This document shows, in pieces, positions 1 through 10,350 of a DNA stretch of 64,000 nucleotides. The stretch comes from Eleginops maclovinus (lineage: Eukaryota > Chordata > Actinopteri > Perciformes > Eleginopidae), in assembly GCF_036324505.1 (NCBI RefSeq), contig NC_086363.1, forward strand, positions 5,460,655 through 5,524,654, written 5' to 3'. The position numbers were made by a program, and so were the translations under genes. How positions within the stretch are numbered: the first letter of the stretch is position 1; every line of letters begins with the position of its first letter. The notes under the pieces are model-generated. The model saw nothing but the letters and a program-made list of their open reading frames with translations, ran no database searches and was not told the origin of the DNA.

Positions 1-79
1 GTGGAAAGCATTTTCCGGCACTTTGAGATGTGAAGTCAAACTTCTCTCCTCTTGTTCTTCCTCCTGCTCCTTTTCCATG
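1..79. other. possible edge exon, strand unresolved
   Basis: Two readings are possible. On the + strand, bases 1-33 read as a short coding tail ending in a TGA stop; AATAAA signals near 711 and 762 would then close a long 3' UTR. On the - strand, an ATG at 77-79 opens a glutamate-rich frame that stays open to the window edge, as a first exon would. I do not recognise either peptide. Only sequence left of base 1 can settle which is real. Confidence 0.25.
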
Positions 80-1173
80 ATTGTGACTGAAGGACAGAAA
101 CGCTGCTCATCACAATCTGCTCATAATGAACTCTGAACAGCCTGGATCAGAAAACATGTCAGCAATATTAAGACTTTACGGTGGGATTTTATGTACCAAT
201 ATAATGTTCATCCCAGAAACTGAACCTTGGGTGTGTTTTTTATTTTTTTACTGATCTATTCCAATCCAAATAGCAGTAGGGTGATGCACAAGACACTAAA
301 CGATTTGTCAGATTTAAAGTGAGTACAGGAACACGAACACCTCATCAATTACTTTCACGTTGGGTGCTGGTTTTGCACTGGAAAAAAAAAGAGCACTTAA
401 TTACTAATGTTTACTTTTATTTTAAGTGGGTGATTTTTGAATGTGGGGCACTTTTTACTCTTATTTATAGTTATTGTTTTTAATCATGAACCTCTCCCAC
501 TGATCATGTCTGCATGCACCCACACCCAAAGAAGGAAGGATGCAGACACAAGATTTTAAATGTTGGAATAGTGATGTTTTAACCTTAAAATCTCCAATAA
601 TCGTCAATGGGAAAGTTAACTTGTAAATATGTAAATGTGTGTAAGCGCTTCAGTATTTTTAGAAAACACGGTAAACATATGAAGATGTTGTTGCCAAAGC
701 CTTAATGCAATAATAAAGTTATGTATGTAGAAGCTGTTTTGTCCCAACATATTTTCTCTTAATAAAACCACAAAGAGATTCACAGAAAAGACTTTAATAT
801 ACAACAAAAATAATGACATTCGATATTCCTGACAGCATATAAAAATGGTACTAAAATCATATACAAAAGTGGCATTAATGGAAACATTTTTTAAGGTTAG
901 GTGGCATAAGGAAATACTCATAATGTAACAAATAAATATTGAAACATTTAAAAAGCAATAATTTAAAAAGGTTTTGCAAGGATGTTTTTAAATGAAATCA
1001 TAATGGAGCGAAATGTTCCATCTATTAAAACATGTTAGTGTATTGAGTTGAAGCTAATCGTTCCATTATTTCTGAAGTAGATGATGGACAAGATTTTGAA
1101 CTACATTTACTGTGTTGATCCAAAGCATTTGATGAAAATAACCTTGCATTTGTCAAATGAATGTATAAAAGTT
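80..1173. other. non-coding stretch: UTR and spacer left of grcc10
   Basis: AT-rich, with no convincing exon. It should hold the 3' UTR of grcc10, which is transcribed leftward, and possibly the 3' UTR of a + strand gene ending near base 33, since AATAAA occurs on the + strand near 711 and 762. The short open frames here have no recognisable composition and are taken as chance. Confidence 0.5.
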
Positions 1174-1983
1174 TTATGAGGATGGAATGGCGCCTCCTAT
1201 AGGTGGTGTTGACAGCGGAGGCAGGAGTAGAGACTTCAGTTTAACGGACATGGCTGCAATCTCAGGGTCCTGGGTTTCATACATCTTCACCAATCGGGCA
1301 AACTTTAAGACACCTGAAAGTGAAGCAGAGCCGACAACAAGGTGAAATAATGTGTCGTCTAAAGAGTATTAGAGTTTCTTCTACCTTTTTATGTTTATGA
1401 AAGAGCTGCCTCTTGCTCACCCTCTCCTTCGTTGTTGAAGCCGTATGCCTTGATGACTTCTTGTTGGATCTGGGTGGACACAGGGAGCACCAGCTGCAGC
1501 ATCTTGCCCATGTCGTTGCAGGCACTTTCTCGAGCTTCCTCCATCCTCGCAGCGTTCTCTGGCACCGAGAAGGCCTGGATCACTTCACTCAGTACCACTG
1601 TGTAAGAGAAGACATTGATTAATGTGATAAACATGCATAATGTCGGTCTACATCAAGTGTGGCCAACGCAAACTTCCTGTGAGGATAACAGTATAACAAT
1701 ATACATTGAATTAGCTGAAAACACAAAGTCTGCAATAATGGGATATGGGATTAAATAGATCAGCCTAAGTCTTGACTTGTAGCATTTATTCACTGATGAA
1801 GAAACGTTGCACTGCAGCGTTCACAGCTTGTTTTTAACTAACATCGGTTTAACCTGCTGGAAGTCTTTCCCCAATGAGGATACATATGAGCTAGAACATA
1901 TACATTAAACAGATTATAGAAAGTAACTCACCTCTGGTCTGCTCAACAGTGAGGGTGGGCTGCTGTGCTGGAGCTGAGGCCAT
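1174..1983 (-). CDS. grcc10: Protein C10 (C12orf57 / GRCC10 orthologue)
   Basis: Three coding exons, 1932-1983, 1421-1597 and 1174-1313, give exactly 123 codons (122 residues plus stop). All junctions are GT-AG with matching phase. The protein follows the human C12orf57 family across its length: an Ala/Pro-rich start, then VVLSEVIQAFSVPENA, CNDMGKMLQLVLPV, IQQEVIKAYGF, VLKFARLVK and YETQDPEIAA, with a Pro-rich tail. It is a small, mostly helical protein without a signal peptide or membrane segment. Its molecular role is poorly known; human loss-of-function variants cause Temtamy syndrome, a brain and eye malformation disorder. The start codon matches the family N-terminus. It is head-to-head with saysd1. 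Confidence is high because length and sequence both agree. Confidence 0.95.
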
Positions 1984-2890
1984 TTCTGTAGAGAAAAAAC
2001 AACGTGCGTATGCTTAGGAAAGAAAAAAGGAATCTACATGGCTTCAAAAAAGACAAAATAAAAAATGTAATACTTAATCAAGTGAACCATAGTTGTAGAA
2101 CCTGACAGACACAATTAATATACAACGTTTTGATCATTTCGTTAAGTTGCAAATGAACCAGACAAATATGATAAGGTTTTTGCTCTTCCACTGAAATGAT
2201 TTTTGCTGCTTTTCTCTCTATGAAATGACTTTAATGAAATATCTATATTCCGTTTGTAATACAAGACAGTGTGTTGTTAGACATGTTTTGGCATAATGCT
2301 CCTAAACTTAAATGCAAGAAGTAAAGCTATGTTATGTTTGTTATATAGTTATATCTTAAGTTTGGTTTGGACGGTGGAACATCCACTGTTTACCTTCTCT
2401 CTATGGATAGCTTTGACTGTAACGTAAATTAATGTTGGCTCAACGACGGTTACCAACAGCCTAAAAACACATGTAACGTTTTTCACGACAAGATTAACCA
2501 CTGAATATAAAGAGCAAAGGTTTAAAGACTCACCACTGATAATGGAAATGTAGCTAGTAGCAGACCTGGGAAATCTAGCTGGAAAATGACACTTTTTACG
2601 ACATTTGAAAGCTTTCTTTACGACAGTACGTCCTTCTTTCAGACAAACCCGGATGTAAAAGGTAAACAAACGTTTCGCTAAGCTAGTAGCATGATGACAT
2701 CTCTCCAAAATGTTGTTAAAGTAGAAGTTAAAGTGAATGTCAGTCAAGTTATTGTATTTGACATCGTGTAAAGCTTTATTGAATCAACGCTGATTACCAG
2801 TGGAGTTTTGTATGAGTTTTATTAGAGCCTCTTTTGCCACGTACACCTAATTTGTGTTATAACGTCCGTGTAAAGCAGCTGGCGTCATCG
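1984..2890. promoter_or_regulatory. divergent promoter region of grcc10 and saysd1
   Basis: About 0.9 kb separates the two ATG codons, which point away from each other, so both promoters and the 5' UTRs must lie here. I see no TATA box in a persuasive place and no coding exon. One or more non-coding first exons of grcc10 may lie here. The overlapping - strand frame at 2349-2747 does not resemble a known protein and is treated as chance. Confidence 0.5.
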
Positions 2891-3770
2891 ATGGAGCAGA
2901 AGCTGGCAGATTTCAGAGCCAGACGACAGGCTGAACATACGTTAAAAAAGGATGAAGATATTGTGAAAAAGGGGGAGAGTGCCGTTATGAAGAGCAGAGA
3001 TCCGACAGAGGCAGACACAGCTGATCAGACCGATTCAACCACTGACAGTCAACACACAGAAGAGGTAGAAAACATCAGAGCCTCAACTCAGAGCTCTCCA
3101 AAAAAGGTGAGACATTACTGTGTTTATAATAATGCGGTTGGATTTCTGTTCTAACTAAGAATCGGCTGATGATGTAAATTAACTGTCTGTTAAATTCCAG
3201 TAGTAAGTGCATTTACTCAAGTCGATGGTCTTGTGTTGTGTTTTTAATATTGAGTTTTCCAATTTAAGATACATTTAACTTCTGTACAGGGAGAACATTT
3301 ACTTTTTATTTCACTACAATTGTATGACATCCTGATTTTTTTTTCCTTTTCATGTACAGCCAAATAAATGTATCTCCAGATGTGGTGATAAAGATTCTTT
3401 TTAAGTTGACCCTGTTCTTTCTTCTCTGCAGGATCATAGTGATTGGCTTCTGGACAGCGCTTTTGGAAGATGGCTGACTTCGAGACAACTTGTCTTGACA
3501 AACCTTACTTTGCTTAAAATACTCCTGTGGCTGGTGCTTCTCGGCCTGTTTGCTGAACTGGAGTTTGGCCTGCCTTTCTTCGTCATTTCGCTCTTCTACT
3601 GGCTCTATGAGGGTCTCAGAAGCCCTGCTGCCCGCGAGCCTGGAGAGCTGAGCGCTTACTCTGTCTTCAATCCAGACTGTCAACCTCTGCTGGGCACACT
3701 CACTGCAGAGCAGCTGGAGGGGGAGATGGGTTACCGCCCTCTGACTAACAGAGCAGCACTTGTATATTGA
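2891..3770 (+). CDS. saysd1: SAYSvFN domain-containing protein 1
   Basis: Two exons, 2891-3106 and 3432-3770, give 184 residues. The first 72 residues are a charged, low-complexity head beginning MEQKLADFRARRQAEH. The second exon carries a hydrophobic membrane stretch (about residues 90-120, rich in Leu and Phe), then the family signature ELSAYSVFNPDCQPL and a conserved GTLTAEQLEGE block near the C-terminus. SAYSD1 is an ER membrane protein reported to sense stalled, UFMylated ribosomes at the translocon; that role is family knowledge, not visible here. The ATG at 2891 was preferred over 2834 because homologues begin MEQ. The donor AAAAAG/GTGAGA and acceptor CTCTGCAG keep phase 0. Confidence 0.95.
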
Positions 3771-4401
3771 ATATTTCAAATAATCATAAGTTTTTGTCCA
3801 TTTAAAAAGGTCATTTGTATTCAGGAAAATAGATTGTATGCAGGAATAATGACTTCAACGTACTATTTCTGAATAACGCATGAAATTAAGGTCAGTCTAC
3901 TTACAGTCTTATTCCTGTTTCTGTTCTTTGAAGCAGTTTAATCAACTTGATTGTGGGAGGTGGATTTGCTAAAATTGCTATAGTGTACAATAAATGGGTG
4001 ACATTCTTTGAAAATCCTTTATTTACCACCATTTCCTGTATTCATAAATATGGGTTTTGTAGAAAGGTTGGTATTCAAAGATTCTGGGTTACATTGAGAA
4101 AGGGCGAGCTCCTTCTCATTTAAATTCGAAAATAGTTTGCTTTGAATAAAAAGATTTTAAAGTTTAATAAAGAAATGTAATATATCAGTGTAATATATTG
4201 CATCTGTTCTCTCTATGCCTTAAATTACAGAAATTATAAACACCACATTAAACTTGTTTCAAAAAAATGTTTGTTACTGTTTTGTTTATTTTTTTCAACA
4301 AAATGGTATGAACATAAAATATATTTTATGACGGATTCAGAAATGTTCCTTCAAATCTCGAAATGGAAAGTTATTAACAAAACTAGTCATTTGTTATGCG
4401 G
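3771..4401 (+). other. saysd1 3' UTR and spacer
   Basis: Non-coding and AT-rich. An AATAAA at 3989-3994 is the likely saysd1 polyadenylation signal, giving a 3' UTR of roughly 240 bases. The rest, up to the hAT target-site duplication at 4402, shows nothing coding. Confidence 0.6.
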
Positions 4402-4409
4402 TCGAAAAG

Positions 4410-4424
4410 CAGGGGCGCAGATAG
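4410..4424 (+). repeat. left terminal inverted repeat of hAT element
   Basis: CAGGGGCGCAGATAG, an exact inverse of 8506-8520. It is preceded immediately by the 8-bp target duplication at 4402-4409. Confidence 0.95.
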
Positions 4425-4738
4425 CGTGTACGTCGTGGGGGTTCTGACGTACACAGATTCGAACGACCTTCAATCCGTCCCCCTCACTTTTATTTGGAAA
4501 AAAAAATCAGCTTTCTGTCTTTGCATAAGGCGAACCTCTCAGACAATCAAAAGACTAATTTACTGCTTTGCAACAACTCACATAAAACAGTCAGATCAAA
4601 GACGGATCTTCGTTTTCAGAGATTCTAAAAGTTATCTTTCTGGCGTTGTCTCACGCCTGGTTTCCATGGTTACCCAGAACGAGTATGACAGGCATCAGTG
4701 AGACACCTCCTAATTCAGGACCCCATAACACATGTAGG

Positions 4739-7700
4739 ATGAGGCCAGCCAAACCTAAGAAGCAGAAAACTATTGCATCGTTTTTTTTAAAAGCATCAAC
4801 TGTAAGTAAACTGTGCATTACGGTATCATATCACCTTGCATTTTTTTGGTTGTCTGTTCGGAGTAATGTCGCCGTTTAAGAAAAACTGTATGGAGTAGGC
4901 CTAGAGACAGACAGTGAGAACGTAGAGGAAGAGAAGTGCCAATTTCACAAGGGGAGGGAATCAACCTTTATGCATTTATTTATTTATTTATTATCAGTTT
5001 AATCGGCCATTGCAACTTTCTGGAGTTGTTGGGGGTCTTTTGGAAATGTGTACTTGAATCTGTGATGGTGTATCTAATGGTGTAGGCTTAGCCTAAGTTG
5101 TTACAGGTTGAATCATGAGAAAAACGAACTTTAGAGCTAGACAAATGCCACTGTAGTGGCGCTAACGTGATCATTTTAAACTATAAACAGTAATTTTAAT
5201 TACTAACACTCAGTCAGATATCATGACAGATATTAACTGAAATGGACATGGTAATATTCAATCATTTAGACTGACGCAATGTGTTCAATTTAAGGTGAAT
5301 CAGTGTTGGCGTTTAGCAGATCCCCATTGAACCTCCATTGAACTTGAATGACTGAGCCTGTTAGCTTGCTATCTTACCAGACACAGTACATTATTTTTTG
5401 TCCAGAATCGAACTTTGTAGGCATTACTAACCATTATAGACAAAAGTGCACTACACAAAATTACATATATTTTATTATTTTGAAGCTTATGAAAATAAAA
5501 TGCTTGTAGGCTACTATGATGCTGGTTGACACACTCATTTATACAGACAGGAAGTTTGCCTCCCATAGCAACACATTATGTTGGCATACTTATAGAATCT
5601 TACAATCTCTTGTAGAGATATGCCGTCTGGGACCGGTAGCCTCTGTGGTAGCTTGTATGTCCACGTTAAGTTACTGTTAATGGTGCTAATGCCTTAAAGC
5701 AGTTATAATGTTTATAGTATATTAAAATGTTATCATGGTCCTGGCCTGCAGGTAGTTCCTGAAGATGGCAGTGAGAGAGGTGAAACTGAAAGTGATCCAC
5801 CACTGGAGGGTAGCAGCAGTAGTAGTGCATTAGGCCTACAGCTGGAAGAGGCAGAAGGAAGAGAGGGAGAAGAGGGAGGGACAGAAGAAGGAGAGAGAGG
5901 AGGAGGGTCAGAAGAAGGATGGACAGGAGACGAGATGGCAAGGCCAGAGGCAGATGTAGGAAAGGGAGAGGAGGTTGACATGATTAGTACATATACGAAA
6001 CCAAATCAACCTGACCCTAAATTTGTGAAAAAACAAGTGATGAAGGACCGTACTCTGTCATTCCAGAAAGCATGGTATGAAAAGCATCCCTGGCTGCATG
6101 TCAATCCTGGCATCGATGGTGTTCTGTGTTTTCAGTGCTCTAAATATTACAGAAGTGCAAAACCAGCTCAAGCCAAGAGCATAGACCCAGCTTTTGTAAA
6201 CTCCGGCTTTAGAAACTGGAGAAAAGCCCTGGAAAGATTCTCCATCCACGAAAAATCAGCTGGTCACAAAGTGGCTGTCACAACAGCTGCATATGAAAGT
6301 AAACCTATAACCACACAATTGAGCAGTGCAGTCAGTGCGCAACAGGCAGAAAGCAGAGAAAGCCTGTTAAAAATAATAGGGGGTGTTATGCACCTGGCAA
6401 GGCAGGGGATGGCCTTTAGGGGGCATGAACATCATGAAGGCAACTTTAACCAGCTCCTGAAATACAAAGCTGAGGGGGATCCAGCTTTTACAAGATGGTT
6501 GTCTGGAAAGAGGGGAGTGCACACATCTTGGGATTGCCAAAATGAGATGTTAGATTTGATGAGTACATCAATCATCAGGGAAATTGCACATGAGATACAG
6601 TCCCTCCCAGTTTTACAGTATGCCATCATAATGGATGGGACAAGGGATATCTCAGGCGTGGAGCAGGAGGCCCTGTGTCTACGTTATGTTGACAAAGATT
6701 TGATGGTGCATGAAGAGTTCATTGGGTTGTATGAGACAACTTCAACAACAGGCGAAAATCTTGCCAAAATCATTTTGGATGTGCTGTTGAGATTAAATCT
6801 GCCAATATCGAGCCTTAGAGGTCAGGCATACGATGGTGCTTCAAATATGTCTGGCAAATATGCAGGCGCCCAAGCAGTCATCCAAAGAAGCCAGCCATTA
6901 GCACCATATATCCATTGTGGTGCACACTGTGTAAATTTAGTCACACAGCAAGCTTGCACAACCTCCCCTTTCATCAGAAATGCCCTTGACTGGATCCATG
7001 ACCTTGGCACATTTTGTGGTCAGTCTGGCAAACTGAAAGACAAATTCAAAGCCATTGCCGCATCTGAAGGAGAAGGGCCAGTGCAGTCTATCAGGCCTTT
7101 ATGTCCCACAAGGTGGACAGTACGCACACCTGCTATCCGTGCTGTTCTCGGGCAATATGGCACAGTGCTGCAATCACTCGATCAGATGTCTGCAAGCAAT
7201 TCGGAATCTGCAAGTCGGGCAGAGGGCCTACATGTTAGGCTGCAACAAGGCAATGTTGTACTGGGGCTCATGCTGGCCTTAGATGTGATTAGGGAACTGG
7301 AATTGCTGAATACATCTCTCCAGAAAAGAACCCAGACAGTGGAGGGCATGGTCTCTGCAGTCTCTGTTGTCCAAGAGAGTTTAAGATCCAAAAGAAAGTC
7401 AGACCACTTTGAGGCAGTCTTTAAGGAAGCAGAGGACATGGTTGAGAAGCTGTCTCTAGAGCCCATTGCTCTACCTCGCACACAAAGGCCCCCTAAGAGG
7501 TATTCTGGGCCAGCACCTGCACACAGGCCTGCATCTGCTGTGGAGTTCCACAGAGTGGAGTTCTACCGAGTCCTGGACAAAGTAGACACACAACTTACCG
7601 ACAGGTTTATGCAGCCTGGAATAGATGCACTTAAGGAATTGGAGGCCTTGCTGCTGACCCCCACTGCAAGCAATGTAGAGAGAGATGCCCAGAGAAATGC

Positions 7701-8088
7701 AGAGAAATACCCTGAGCTCCAGTGGGAAGATTTGAAAATCCAATTAGCTATGTTTAAGAACAAGTACAATTACAAAACCACTGCAGATGCTGCACAGCTC
7801 CTAAAAGCAATGCCTGTTGAAGTTCGTGCCCTTTTTGCGCAAGTTGAGACAGTGGTCCGATTGTTAATGGTTGTGCCTGCATCGTCTGCTGAGGCAGAGA
7901 GGAGTTTCAGTGGCTTGCGCAGGCTTAAAACATGGTTGCGGTCTACCACCACCCAAAAAAGGGTGAATGGAATGGCAGTGTGCCATATCCACCAAGAGAG
8001 GCTGGACAAACTTAATAGCAAAGACATTGCCCAACAGTATATTCAGGGCAAGGATCGGAGGAGAGAGATTTTTGGATCTTTCACTTAA
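4739..8088 (+). CDS. hAT transposase (TTF-type zinc finger, ZMYM1-like)
   Basis: The main exon is open from 5752 to 8088. A short upstream exon, 4739-4801 (donor ACT/GTAAGT; acceptor CTGCAG at 5746-5751), joins it in phase 0 and supplies MRPAKPKKQKTIASFF, a basic start typical of these transposases; the total is about 799 residues. An acidic Ser/Glu/Gly-rich linker follows. Counting from the Met at 5935: a TTF-type zinc finger at about 41-112 (CFQC, then H-x5-H); an RNase H-like core with MDGTRDIS (Asp 234) and AYDGASNMSG (Asp 300), then HCGAHCVNLV; and a C-terminal hAT dimerisation block at about 639-690 with SAEAERSFS, which holds the third acidic residue. No stop or frameshift is seen, so it could be active. 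Use of the upstream exon is inferred. Confidence 0.9.
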
Positions 8089-8505
8089 TCTGTTTTTGCA
8101 TTTGAGGCCACTTATTGAAAACTCATGTAGAGTACTTTTTTACAAACTTATTTTTGTATATATGTAGGCTTTGCTGTTTGTGTTTGTAAGGCACAGTAAG
8201 AAGTGTTTTAATTACATTTTTGTTTTTTACAGCCTGCTCTTTTGGTGTGAATCAGTGTGCTTAAAGTCAGTTAATGTTTAAATAAAACAGTTTTTGCATA
8301 CTGCATGTGGCATGCTTGGTGAGTGATTGGAAGCAGTACCAATATGCTTTATTTCTTGCAATGATGGGCAAATAAGTTTGATGGGTTATGTCATGGCTGA
8401 GTAATAGCGCCGCCCTGAGGGCATCAGAGTATATTCTTCGCACAACACAGGGTTGGGGGGAGGGGGGGCGTTGCTGACAGCTTTGTCCCCCACAGTTTCA
8501 AAAAC

Positions 8506-8520
8506 CTATCTGCGCCCCTG
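8506..8520 (-). repeat. right terminal inverted repeat of hAT element
   Basis: CTATCTGCGCCCCTG, the exact inverse of 4410-4424. It is followed immediately by the second copy of the target duplication at 8521-8528. Confidence 0.95.
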
Positions 8521-8528
8521 TCGAAAAG

Positions 8529-10350
8529 ACAGTAACCTCAAGTAGGCTACCTGGCGCTGATTAAACAAAGAACATGTTGTTTAGCCGAAGCAAGATGGTT
8601 CCCTCCCCCACGTACTTCCGCATTTGCTGATCATTTCTTTGTTTACCGAGGACTATAAACACTGAAACACTTCGTTTTTTTAGGACAAATGTAGTTGTTA
8701 GTTTTAGTTAAGCCACTGTCAACATCCTTTTTGTTCACATTGAACGCATAAGTGTGTGTCACTGAATGCCATGAGACGCTGTCTTGCTAGTTGCTTCTCG
8801 GCTGGTCAGGTAACTATCTTGACTTCTCATTTCGCCTCTTGGGGTCAATAGTGTTGCACTTCCTGTATCTCCGAACTTCAATTTATTGAACCTGTGAAAA
8901 TCTGCGGTGTTTACTCCTCTGTCATCATCAGTAAGTATTAAACCTTCATCACCTTTACTACTTTTTGACTTGACATTTATAAAGCATTTTGGATAATTAT
9001 ATCTGATCTGGCGTGCTATCAACAGCAGCATGTTCGCTTATTAGCCAGAAGTGCAGAATGTGCTGCTTATTGTGACTGATTACAAGGTTCTGTTTACGTA
9101 TGGAGCCGTCCTAGTTGCTTTAAAAAATATGTTTATTTTATTCACAGACCAAGTTATTGACAGTTACTTTTGTGAAGTGGTTAGGTGGGTCCAGTCATTG
9201 CCACTTTCAGCTTGTTACACAGACCTTGCTCTCCTGGTCCACTCCTTTTGATACGCTACATGTTGCTTTTGAGATAAAGTGGCTCCTAGTCAAATTAGAC
9301 TTTGTCTTTATTTGTGGATAAGATATAAGAGTTTGCAGTTCTAGCATCATCTACTGCAGGGGTGTCCAAACTACAGCCCGGGGGCCAAATGCAGCCCTTT
9401 GTCCATTTTGAATTGGCCCTCAGCCAAATTAAAAAGTATAATGGTATATTGCCCACACATGAAACGTGTGCTTTCTCTTATATTGTACTTATTAAATATA
9501 CATTTAAACATATATTACAGAGTAGTATTCATGAGGAATAAGCCAACTTTTCAAATAAATTCAGTTGATGATTTTCTAACAAATCTGTGTTGATTTAAAA
9601 AAAGAAAAGCCCATTCACTTATTTGCAGAACACATGTGAAATATACCCTTTATATTTCCCCTTATTATAGGCAATCTGAGGCTTCTGTTTTAAGTAATGA
9701 GCTGCCAACACTTCATGTAAATAAAACCCTATGTAAACCTTTGATTTCTGACAGTTTTTTCAAGCATAATTGACCTACATTTGATTGATTTTGATAACTC
9801 ATAAATTAACTTACGAACAATATATGTCATATCTACTGAGGGGCCCAGCCCTTCATTTGTTTTTCTATATGTGGCCCACAGTGAAACAAGTTTGGACATA
9901 CCTGATCTACTATAGCAGTCCCTATTCTGCTGATCCAACTTAGCCAACCGTTTTAGCCAGCTCTTTACTTTAGTAAGACTTTAATGATGTTGTAGGCAGT
10001 TGGAAACCTTCCTCAAGCTCTTTTAGATTTTCCAACTTCCATGCTTTATCATTTACCTCGGACTAATGCTCCATAGTATAGTCTTTGTTGTCAAAATACC
10101 TGAATCTGGCTGTGTTATGGTTTATTAACATGCAACTGCTCAGTGTCTTCTGTATGTATATGTAACATATCAAATCATTGACACGTTCATGTTACTGGAC
10201 TTACTTACTACCTATTCACTTGCCACTTTCTGTTTATTATTCACAGAAGAGGGAGATTTTTAAGTTGTAAGGCAAGAGGAGCTGGAGATGCATATCTGCA
10301 AAAATGTTTAGTATGTTTCCAGTAACAACTTTCTGCTCTGTCGATTAGCA
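8529..10350 (+). other. bpnt1 promoter, 5' UTR exon and first intron
   Basis: No coding exon was found. A strong donor (GTAAGTAT) at 8931 suggests a non-coding first exon of bpnt1 ending at 8930. The matching acceptor is the AG at 10347-10348, two bases before the ATG at 10351. The inferred 1.4-kb intron holds the 548-bp element at 9357-9904. Confidence 0.55.
9357..9904. mobile_element. non-autonomous hAT (Charlie-like) element, 548 bp
   Basis: The ends are imperfect inverted repeats: CAGGGGTGTCCAAACT at the left and the complement of CAGGTATGTCCAAACT at the right (14 of 16 match). They are flanked by ATCTACTG (9349-9356) and ATCTACTA (9905-9912), an 8-bp target duplication with one mismatch. 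GGCCC-rich subterminal sequence is typical of hAT-Charlie derivatives. There is no transposase frame. It lies in the inferred 5' UTR intron of bpnt1. Confidence 0.85.

Larger units (their letters stand above)
4410..8520 (+). mobile_element. complete hAT-superfamily DNA transposon, 4111 bp
   Basis: The ends are perfect 15-bp inverted repeats, CAGGGGCGCAGATAG at 4410-4424 and its complement at 8506-8520. They are flanked by an identical 8-bp target duplication, TCGAAAAG, at 4402-4409 and 8521-8528, the size expected for hAT insertion. Between them lies one two-exon transposase gene on the + strand with an AATAAA at 8281-8286. A subterminal 9-bp hairpin sits at 4426-4454 and a G-rich run near 8450-8470. 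The intact ends, duplication and reading frame suggest a recent insertion. It sits between saysd1 and bpnt1 and interrupts no exon. Confidence 0.95.

Noticed and set aside
2349..2747. 132-codon - strand frame between grcc10 and saysd1
   Set aside because: No domain, low-complexity or splice support; it lies in the promoter interval.
5666..5981. Leu/Ser-rich - strand frames
   Set aside because: They are antisense to the acidic linker of the hAT transposase.
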